Below, piece by piece: positions 35,565 through 41,554 of a DNA stretch of 41,554 nucleotides. The first letter of the stretch is position 1; each line of letters starts with the position of its first letter. The notes under the pieces were generated by a model. The model was not told where the DNA came from. It saw nothing but the letters and a program-made list of their open reading frames with translations, and did not search any database. Source of the stretch: Pseudomonadota bacterium (GTDB taxonomy: Bacteria; Pseudomonadota; Gammaproteobacteria; Xanthomonadales; Rhodanobacteraceae); contig JAJYSM010000026.1 in assembly GCA_021793575.1 (NCBI GenBank), positions 1-41,554 of the forward strand, written 5' to 3'. Position numbers and translations under genes: made by a program.

Positions 35565-36479
35565 TCACCCGCGCGGATGATGCTGCGCATGCAGACGCTT
35601 CAATCCTTCCTTCGCCACCAGCGTGTAGATCTGGGTGGTGCTGAGCGAGCTGTGGCCGAGCAGCATCTGCAGCGCGCGCAGATCGGCGCCGTGATTGAGC
35701 AGGTGGGTGGCGAATGAGTGCCGCAGCACGTGCGGCGAGATGCGTCTGGCGTGGATGCCGGCGGTCAGCGCATGGCGCTTCACCAGCGTCCAGAACATCT
35801 GCCGCGACATGCCCGCGCCGCGGTTGCTGAGGAACAGCGCGGCGGGCTGGCGGCCTTTCGCCAGCGCCGGCCGCGCGCTGGCCAGATACGCGGCGATGCG
35901 TTGCAGCGCCACCTCGCCCACCGGCACCAGGCGGTCCTTGCCGCCCTTGCCGGTGACGCGCAGCACGCCCTGGCGCGCGTTGAGCGCGGCCAGCGGCAGC
36001 TCGACCAGCTCGGACACGCGCAGGCCGCAGGCGTACATCAGCTCCAGCATGGCGCGGTCGCGCAGGCCCAGCGGCGTGCCGATGTCGGGCGCATCGAGCA
36101 GGCCCTCGATCTCGCGCTCGGCCAGCGCCTTGGGCAGGCTGCGCGGCAGTCGCGGCCGCTCGATCAGCAGGGTCGGATCGGCAAAGCCCGGCCGGTCGCG
36201 CAGCACGCAGGCGTAGTAGCGGCGGAACGCCGACTGCCGCCGCGCGATCGAACGCACCGCGCCGGCCTGCGCGCCGTGGTAAGCCGAGATGTCCTCGCGC
36301 CGCGCGCTGTCAAGCGTGCGTCCGCGCGCGGCCAGCCAGCCGGCCAGCGCCTGCAGGTCCAGTCGGTAGGCCTCCAGCGTGCGGTCGGCCAGACCGTCCT
36401 GCGACCACACGCGCTCCAGAAACGCGGCAATGCTGCGGCGGTCGACTTCGGCGATACTGGCGAGAGCTTTTTTCTTCAT
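35565..36479 (-). CDS. xerD: site-specific tyrosine recombinase XerD
   Basis: A 304-residue recombinase. The N-terminal SAM-like DNA-binding domain (~1-110) is followed by the catalytic domain with all active residues: Arg154 (GLRVSEL), Lys178 (GKGGKDR), His250 and Arg253 (HVLRHSFATHLL), His276 (LGHSSLSTTQIYT) and Tyr285. With XerC it resolves chromosome dimers at dif. The location next to dsbC, its length and lack of any phage gene nearby identify it as the housekeeping enzyme, not an integrase. ATG 36479 (MKKKALASIAEVD) is chosen. Twelve upstream in-frame codons overlap the divergent promoter region. Confidence 0.95.
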   Translation of the reverse strand: MKKKALASIAEVDRRSIAAFLERVWSQDGLADRTLEAYRLDLQALAGWLAARGRTLDSARREDISAYHGAQAGAVRSIARRQSAFRRYYACVLRDRPGFADPTLLIERPRLPRSLPKALAEREIEGLLDAPDIGTPLGLRDRAMLELMYACGLRVSELVELPLAALNARQGVLRVTGKGGKDRLVPVGEVALQRIAAYLASARPALAKGRQPAALFLSNRGAGMSRQMFWTLVKRHALTAGIHARRISPHVLRHSFATHLLNHGADLRALQMLLGHSSLSTTQIYTLVAKEGLKRLHAQHHPRG

Positions 36480-36529
36480 GCGCACGATGCTGGACACTGC
36501 ACGCGCACTACGCAAGCGACCCGACTGTC

Positions 36530-37036
36530 ATGCCTGAAACACACCCTCCCGCCAGCCTGCCGTGTCCGCTGTGGCGACGCCTGCTGGCGCTGGTCTACGA
36601 CCTGCTGATCGTGGTGGCGCTGGTGATGGTGGTGGGCCTGTTGTGCCAGCTGGCCACCGGCGGCCGGTTGATCAGCACCGGCGCGCACGCGCAGGTGCCG
36701 CTGTGGTACCAGGCGCTGCAGGGCGCGGTGGTGGCGGCCTACTTCATCAGCTCGTGGCGGCGCGGCGGGCAGACGCTGGGCATGCGGCCGTGGCGCATCC
36801 GCGTCTGCCGCGCGGACGGCGGCACGCTGTCGCTGCGCCAGGCGCTGGTCCGCGCGCTGGCGGCCGCGGCACCGCTGCTGCTGCTGCTGGCGCTGGCGCC
36901 GCGGCTCGGGCTGCATGCCGTGCTGTGGACCGTGCTGCTCACGTGGGCGCTGTGGTTTGCGCCGGCGCTGTTCGATCCGCGCCGACGTGCCCTGCACGAT
37001 CTGGCCGCCGGCAGCGAGCTGCGCCGGCTGGGCTGA
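36530..37036 (+). CDS. RDD-family membrane protein
   Basis: A 168-residue protein with three or four membrane helices. It has WRRLLALVYDLLIVVALVMV at the N-terminus, in which Arg and Asp are the R and first D of the RDD motif. GGQTLGMRPWRIRV and RRRALHDLAAGSELRRL follow, where the last D lies. RDD proteins are inner-membrane proteins. Some are ion antiporters, most are uncharacterised. It diverges from xerD with 50 bp between the starts. Confidence 0.9.
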   Translation: MPETHPPASLPCPLWRRLLALVYDLLIVVALVMVVGLLCQLATGGRLISTGAHAQVPLWYQALQGAVVAAYFISSWRRGGQTLGMRPWRIRVCRADGGTLSLRQALVRALAAAAPLLLLLALAPRLGLHAVLWTVLLTWALWFAPALFDPRRRALHDLAAGSELRRLG

Positions 37037-37103
37037 GAGGTTTCGGTTTCGGCGCCGCACCGCTTTCACGCGGCGCACAGCTCGCGCAGGTTCCAATCCG
37101 GTG

Positions 37104-37862
37104 ATGCCCCACCCATACCCCACCGCACCCCGCCGCGATGCCGAACTGATACGCGCCAACCGCGGTTTCTACGACGCGCTGTGGATGCAGGCGCGGCTGA
37201 TCGAGCCGCAGCGCTTCAACACCTGGCCGCTGCTCAGCCAACTGGCGGCCGCCGCACCGCAGCGGCTGGAGGTGGCGCCGGGCCTGCGCCCGCGGCTGCC
37301 GCTGCAGGGCACCTGCTTCGTCGATCTCAGCGATGCTGCGCTGCATCGCCTGCAGCAGCGCGGCGCCACCGCGATGCACGGCATGATCGGCGCGCTGCCA
37401 TACCGGGATGCCAGCTTCACCCTGATCTGCGCGCTGGACATCCTTGAGCACGTGCACGACGACGGCGCCGCGCTGGCGGAGCTGGCGCGGGTGGCGGCGC
37501 CGGGCGCCGACCTGCTGCTATCGGTGCCGCTGCATCCGCAGGCGTGGACCGCGTTCGACGATTTCGTCGGCCACTGCCGGCGCTATGAGCCGGTGCCGCT
37601 GGTCGCACGGCTGGCGCGGTACGGCTTCCAGGTCGAGCAAAGCGCGGTCTACGGCATGCAGCCGAAGTCGTCATGGCTGCTCGATCTCGGCCAGTGGCAT
37701 CTCACTCACCGGCGCGAGCGCGCGGTGTGGTGGTACAACCGGGTGTTCATGCCGCTGGGCCTGCACTTTCAGAAGCCGCTGCGCTGGCGCGCCGGGCTCG
37801 GCACCACAGCGGACGTGGACGAACTGCTGCTGCGCTGCCGTTACCGCCCGCTGGCCGCATGA
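37104..37862 (+). CDS. SAM-dependent class I methyltransferase
   Basis: A 252-residue cytosolic protein. The SAM site is seen in LEVAPGLRPRLPL (motif I variant), CFVDLSDAAL (acidic residue for the ribose) and CALDILEHVHDD (motif IV), the Methyltransf_11 pattern. ATG 37104 (MPHPYPTAPRRD) gives the full fold. A 63-codon upstream extension overlaps the RDD gene. The methyl acceptor is unknown. It is 67 bp downstream of the RDD gene and 100 bp upstream of phaZ on the same strand. Confidence 0.9.
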   Translation: MPHPYPTAPRRDAELIRANRGFYDALWMQARLIEPQRFNTWPLLSQLAAAAPQRLEVAPGLRPRLPLQGTCFVDLSDAALHRLQQRGATAMHGMIGALPYRDASFTLICALDILEHVHDDGAALAELARVAAPGADLLLSVPLHPQAWTAFDDFVGHCRRYEPVPLVARLARYGFQVEQSAVYGMQPKSSWLLDLGQWHLTHRRERAVWWYNRVFMPLGLHFQKPLRWRAGLGTTADVDELLLRCRYRPLAA

Positions 37863-37962
37863 GTGGCGATCCCGCGCGCCGCGCAAGACTTTGCGGCATC
37901 GCAACACGACAAGCGGAAACGGCGCTAAGATGCGCTTTGACCGTCTGGGCAGCAGCGTACCG

Positions 37963-39213
37963 ATGCTTTATCAAATCCACGAATGGCAGCGCTCGTTTCT
38001 CGGCCCGCTGAGCTATTTTGCGCAGGCCAACGCGCGCATGCTCAACGACAACAGCAGCCCGCTCGCGCAGCTGCCTGGCGCGCAGCGCATGGCCGCCGGC
38101 TACGAGCTGTTTCACCGGCTGGGCAAGGAATACGAGAAGCCCGCATTCGGCATCCACGGCGCCAGCGCGCATGGACACGAGATCGCGGTGGTCGAGCGGA
38201 TCGCGCTGGACAAGCCGTTCTGCCAGCTCAAGCGCTTCAAGCGCTTCAGCGACGACCCGGACACCATCGAGAAGATGAAGAACGACCCGGTGGTGCTGGT
38301 GGTCGCGCCGCTGTCCGGCCACCACGCCACGTTGCTGCGCGACACCGTGCGCACCCTGCTACGCGACCACAAGGTCTACATCACCGACTGGGTCGACGCG
38401 CGCATGGTGCCGACTGCGGCCGGCGCGTTCGGGCTGGACGACTACGTCGGCTACATCGAAGAATTCATCCGCCACATCGGCGCCGCATCGCTACACGTGA
38501 TCTCGGTGTGTCAGCCCACCGTGCCGGTGCTGGCGGCGGTCTCGCTGATGTCCGCGCGCGGCGAGGACACGCCGCGCAGCCTGACCATGATGGGCGGCCC
38601 GATCGACCCGCGGCGCAGCCCCACCGGCGTCAATGATCTGGCCATGCGCCAGCCGTTTTCGTGGTTCAAGGGCAACGTGATCCACACGGTGCCGCCGAAC
38701 TATCCGGGCCACGGCCGCGAGGTCTACCCGGGCTTCCTGCAGCATGCCGGGTTCATCGCGATGAACCCCGGCCGCCACCTCAACTCGCACTGGGATTTCT
38801 ACCAGGATCTGCTGCGCGGCGACCTCGACGACGCCGAGTCGCACCGCAAGTTCTACGACGAGTACAACGCCGTGCTGGACATGCCGGCGGAGTTCTATCT
38901 CGACACGATCGACAAGGTGTTCCAGCGCACCCTGCTGCCGCGCGGCCTGTGGGATGTGGCCGGCGAGCGGGTGAACCCCGCCGCGATCCGGCACAGTGCC
39001 CTGCTCACCATCGAGGGCGAGCTGGACGACATCTCCGGCCTCGGCCAGACCGAGGCCGCGCACGACCTGTGCAGCGGCATCCCGGCCAGGCGCCGGCAGC
39101 ACCAGGTGATCGCAGGCGCCGGCCACTACGGCATCTTCAGCGGCCGCCGCTGGCGCGAGACGGTGTACCCGCAGGTGCGCGACTTCATCCGCAAGTTCGA
39201 TCGCGTGGCATAA
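37963..39213 (+). CDS. phaZ: intracellular polyhydroxyalkanoate depolymerase
   Basis: A 416-residue alpha/beta hydrolase that breaks down stored poly(3-hydroxybutyrate). ATG 37963 gives MLYQIHEWQRSFLGPLSYFA, the family start, and puts the triad at Cys183 (VISVCQPTVPV), Asp355 (EGELDDISG) and His388 (GAGHYGIF). These are the same numbers as known for Ralstonia eutropha PhaZ1, so this start is preferred over ATG 37930. The nucleophile is cysteine, as in that class of intracellular enzyme, and no signal peptide is present. No phaC, phaA or phaB gene is within the window. Confidence 0.94.
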   Translation: MLYQIHEWQRSFLGPLSYFAQANARMLNDNSSPLAQLPGAQRMAAGYELFHRLGKEYEKPAFGIHGASAHGHEIAVVERIALDKPFCQLKRFKRFSDDPDTIEKMKNDPVVLVVAPLSGHHATLLRDTVRTLLRDHKVYITDWVDARMVPTAAGAFGLDDYVGYIEEFIRHIGAASLHVISVCQPTVPVLAAVSLMSARGEDTPRSLTMMGGPIDPRRSPTGVNDLAMRQPFSWFKGNVIHTVPPNYPGHGREVYPGFLQHAGFIAMNPGRHLNSHWDFYQDLLRGDLDDAESHRKFYDEYNAVLDMPAEFYLDTIDKVFQRTLLPRGLWDVAGERVNPAAIRHSALLTIEGELDDISGLGQTEAAHDLCSGIPARRRQHQVIAGAGHYGIFSGRRWRETVYPQVRDFIRKFDRVA

Positions 39214-39396
39214 AGCTTGCCCGCGGCAGTCGCGGTGCTTTGCCTTCGATCCACCCGCACCAGAGCAAAGCCTTCACTGTGCTGCGGAGTTCGGGTTGCT
39301 TTCACTTGCGTGGCCACCAAGAGACAAGGTAACCCATTGCATCGCAGGGGCACGAAGGCTCTGCTTGCGAGAGTACGGCGGCTTCAGATCCATCGG

Positions 39397-39639
39397 TCAG
39401 GGAAAATGAGCCTGACCCCGCCCCCCGACCCCGACACCAGCAAAGCTTTCGTCCTCCTGCGCCGTTTCCTGATCTATCTCGCCCCGGGCATAGCGACGCC
39501 GCAGGATTTCAAGCGGAGTATCGACCTCGCCACGAAGCAACCAGCCGATGACCACGACCACGCCGGCGATCAGCAGAATCCAGAACAGGACGAAAAGTGG
39601 CCACAGGGCGCCCATCCCGCTCATTCCCATGCCATTCAT
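39397..39639 (-). CDS. small SHOCT-domain membrane protein
   Basis: An 80-residue protein starting MNGMGMSGMGALWPLFVLFW, with one membrane helix (~11-37) and a C-terminal SHOCT motif (PLEILRRRYARGEIDQETAQ). The SHOCT segment is a short oligomerisation helix-turn found at protein ends. The start at 39639 is preferred over one 25 codons upstream because the extension overlaps the preceding gene. It is 4 bp after the flavoprotein stop and thus the last gene of the sulfur operon. The Met/Gly-rich N-terminus might bind metal (speculative). Confidence 0.8.
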   Translation of the reverse strand: MNGMGMSGMGALWPLFVLFWILLIAGVVVVIGWLLRGEVDTPLEILRRRYARGEIDQETAQEDESFAGVGVGGRGQAHFP

Positions 39640-39643
39640 GCCT

Positions 39644-40801
39644 TTATGCCTTGAGGTGTAGCCAGGACTTTTCCAGCAGCACCTTGACGAGGTGCCAGCG
39701 CCGGGCCGGTGCACGGAACTTCACGTTGGGCCTGGGTTCCGCATAAAAATCGCCGCCACCGTAACCGGCCTGTCCGTTGCCATTCTCGATGAAGCACGCG
39801 CCGTGACCATCGAATCGTTCGGAGGCGTCCCGACCAAGAATGAGCGAGGCGATGTTCTTCGCGACGACCTCCGCTTCTGCATGCGCGAAGACGCCGGCCT
39901 TCGGCAGCGGTTTGCCGAGCTTCAGCGGAATCGAGACGACATCGCCGATCGCGAAGACCCGGGGAAAGCGGGTTTCCAGCGTGTGCCGATCCACCGCAAC
40001 CCAGCCCGTCTCGCCGGCGAGGGCGCTCTCGCGGACCACGCGCGGTGCGCGGTGCGGTGGCACGTAGGCCAGCAGATCGAATTCCGCATTCGCGCCGTTG
40101 GCAAAGACGATCTGTTTTGCGGTCGTGTCGACCGACGTCACCTGATGTTCGGGGTGGTACGCGATGCCTTTCGCTGCGAGGAGCTGTTTCACCGCCGCGG
40201 AGGTCTCCGGACCTGCAACCGCCATCGGCCCGGGCTCCGCGGCGAAGACCTCGATGGCGACTGCATCGCGCAGGCCACGCTTGCGATAGAACGCATCGAT
40301 GAGCAGCGCCGCCTCGTAAGGCGCTGCCGGGCATTTGTACGCGGGCGCCGCCGTCAGCACGACGATACGCCCCCGCCGCAGCGAGCCGAGCGCGGCACGC
40401 AGGCCTTCAGCACCCGCAAGCGTGTAGAAATTGTGTCCCGCCTCGCGCAGACCCGGCACGGCTTCCGCCGCCAGCTCGGCGCCGAGCGCGACGACCAGGT
40501 AGTCCGCATCGAGGATCTCGCCGGATACCGTGACGCGGCGGGTTTCGGGATCGATCTTCTCCACCTCGCCGAGTCGCACCTGGATGCCCTTGCGCTGCAG
40601 CCGGGCGAGCGGACGCTGGATGGATGCGGCTTCGCGCAGCCCCACCATCAGCCACAGCAGCGATGGCGCGTAGAGGTGCTCGCGCTCCCGATCGACGAGT
40701 ACGACGCGATGGATGCGTGGAAGGTGCTTGCGCAGCGCGCTGGCGGCGACGAGACCACCCACACCCCCTCCGAGGACGACGACGGTCTTGGCGGTGTCCA
40801 T
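39644..40801 (-). CDS. sulfide:quinone reductase-like FAD oxidoreductase
   Basis: A 385-residue flavoprotein. The N-terminal dinucleotide fold is VVVLGGGVGGLVAA. The second FAD motif is FAIGDVVSIPL (~283-293). Only two cysteines are present, Cys157 (AYKCPAAPYE) and Cys336 (GHGACFIEN). Their positions match the redox-active Cys160 and Cys356 of characterised sulfide:quinone reductases. The third cysteine (Cys128) of classical type-I enzymes is missing. It probably oxidises sulfide to sulfane sulfur at the membrane quinone pool. Its ATG overlaps the dsrE-like stop by 1 nt (TGATG). The exact type is uncertain. Confidence 0.87.
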   Translation of the reverse strand: MDTAKTVVVLGGGVGGLVAASALRKHLPRIHRVVLVDREREHLYAPSLLWLMVGLREAASIQRPLARLQRKGIQVRLGEVEKIDPETRRVTVSGEILDADYLVVALGAELAAEAVPGLREAGHNFYTLAGAEGLRAALGSLRRGRIVVLTAAPAYKCPAAPYEAALLIDAFYRKRGLRDAVAIEVFAAEPGPMAVAGPETSAAVKQLLAAKGIAYHPEHQVTSVDTTAKQIVFANGANAEFDLLAYVPPHRAPRVVRESALAGETGWVAVDRHTLETRFPRVFAIGDVVSIPLKLGKPLPKAGVFAHAEAEVVAKNIASLILGRDASERFDGHGACFIENGNGQAGYGGGDFYAEPRPNVKFRAPARRWHLVKVLLEKSWLHLKA

Positions 40802-41151
40802 CAGAACACCAGCGTCTTGTCGGCCCACTGCGTCCACGCGGCGAGCTGCTCCATCGTGCTGCGCGGCACGCCTTCGATCAGCTCCGTGGCGGCGATGCCG
40901 CGGGCGTCGATGCAAGTGCCACACACGCCGACGTCGCCGCCGTGACGGACGATCATGCCCAGCATGTCGCCGATGTTGTAGTAGCCCGGCGCCACCTTCT
41001 GTCCAGCCTTGGCACAAGCCACCGCATCGCCGATCAGGAAGATCTTCACTTCTTCGCCGCCGGTCTTGAGCATCTGCCGGGCGAGTCGCAGGGCGTTGTA
41101 GCTGCGCTCGCTGCCGTAGGGCGCATCGTTGAGCACGAATAGATGTTTCAT
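40801..41151 (-). CDS. DsrE/DsrF-like sulfur-carrier protein
   Basis: A 116-residue protein starting MKHLFVLNDAPYGSERSYNA. It has the DsrE-like fold motif ALRLARQML and two cysteine sites: DAVACAKAGQ and GVCGTCIDARG. Members carry or transfer persulfide sulfur in the cytosol. GGGAG lies about 9 nt upstream of ATG 41151. It is 31 bp downstream of the ArsR-rhodanese gene and overlaps the flavoprotein start by 1 nt, so it belongs to one transcript with both. Confidence 0.92.
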   Translation of the reverse strand: MKHLFVLNDAPYGSERSYNALRLARQMLKTGGEEVKIFLIGDAVACAKAGQKVAPGYYNIGDMLGMIVRHGGDVGVCGTCIDARGIAATELIEGVPRSTMEQLAAWTQWADKTLVF

Positions 41152-41182
41152 GGGCGTCTCCCTTGCGTTGATGAAATGGAAT

Positions 41183-41554
41183 TCACGGTTGCGATTCCAG
41201 CGGCAGTCCCAGCGCCCGCCAGTCGGACACGCCGATTTCGAGGCGCGCCGCCTTGCGACCGTGGCGGCGCAGGATTTCCACCGCCTCAACCGACATCACG
41301 CAGTACGGGCCGCGGCAATAGGCGACGATCTGCCTGCCGCGCGGCAGCTTGGCCAGCCGCTGTTCCAGCTCGGCCAGCGGAATCGACAGCGCACCGGGGA
41401 TGTGCGCGCTGCGGTATTCCTGGGCGGGACGCACGTCGAGGACCAGCACTTCGCCGTTGCGGACGCGTTCGAGCAGCGTGGCCTGATCGACGCCTTCGAG
41501 CATGTTGCGCGAGCCGAGGTACTGCCGCGTGATGCGCTCGATCTCGGCGAGCCG
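41183..41554 (-). CDS. ArsR-type regulator fused to a rhodanese domain, N-terminus beyond window
   Basis: Only the C-terminal ~123 codons are inside. The visible part starts in the linker (RLAEIERITRQYLGSRN), runs through a rhodanese domain (LVLDVRPAQEYRSAHIPGALSIPLAELE) and ends in the active-site loop AYCRGPYCVMS. The AEIERITRQYLGSR linker is the usual link between an ArsR winged helix-turn-helix and rhodanese in metalloregulator-like fusion proteins, so the missing part is probably the DNA-binding domain. It likely senses sulfide or persulfide and controls the operon that follows. The part outside the window is inferred. Confidence 0.8.
   Translation of the reverse strand, partial: RLAEIERITRQYLGSRNMLEGVDQATLLERVRNGEVLVLDVRPAQEYRSAHIPGALSIPLAELEQRLAKLPRGRQIVAYCRGPYCVMSVEAVEILRRHGRKAARLEIGVSDWRALGLPLESQP

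Noticed and set aside
35565-36479. Tyrosine recombinase as sign of a phage or integrative element
   Set aside because: Length, residues and position beside dsbC identify housekeeping XerD. No attachment repeats, tRNA or phage genes are near.

Overview
The window is a densely packed, GC-rich chromosomal segment with no mobile element, tRNA, rRNA or CRISPR array that I can see. Gene order and protein families point to a gammaproteobacterium of the Xanthomonadales/Lysobacterales type (Rhodanobacter- or Dyella-like). The main clues are lptFG divergent from pepA-holC, xerD-dsbC-purL on one strand, an intracellular PHA depolymerase, and G-rich and REP-like intergenic repeats. The genus assignment is an inference from these features only.

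Layout. 1-1.4 kb: the 5' part of an L-serine dehydratase gene and a glutaredoxin-like gene. 1.4-3.8 kb (minus): a tightly coupled operon YceI / cytochrome b561 / YceI / DUF4337. 3.95-7.56 kb: a 1203-residue hybrid sensor kinase with a periplasmic propeller. 7.6-12.4 kb: holC and pepA divergent from lptF-lptG and a small LAB_N membrane protein. 12.4-16.4 kb (minus): a second LAB_N protein, an ArnT-like GT-C glycosyltransferase and an AsnB-type amidotransferase, possibly an envelope-glycan modification unit. 16.9-21.4 kb: threonine aldolase, an unrecognised protein and a secreted M1 aminopeptidase.

21.5-27.3 kb is the most interesting part: ahpD and ahpC, divergent oxyR, then rubrerythrin, a GlpC/HdrD-like Fe-S protein, DUF3501 and a membrane-anchored protein of unknown function. 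There are two OxyR-type operators with identical 37-bp geometry. One lies between ahpC and oxyR. The other overlaps the oxyR stop codon and abuts a candidate promoter for the rubrerythrin gene. This places the poorly understood rubrerythrin/Fe-S/DUF3501 set in a predicted peroxide regulon, and it is my best candidate for an undescribed system.

27.4-30.7 kb: DUF2127, a DMT-family transporter, a family-2 glycosyltransferase and a membrane protein of unknown function. 30.7-36.5 kb (minus): xerD, dsbC, purL. 36.5-39.2 kb (plus): an RDD membrane protein, a methyltransferase and an intracellular PHA depolymerase whose Cys/Asp/His triad is intact. 39.4-41.55 kb (minus): a sulfur-stress operon (ArsR-rhodanese regulator, DsrE-like protein, sulfide:quinone-reductase-like flavoprotein, SHOCT membrane protein) that enters from beyond the window edge.
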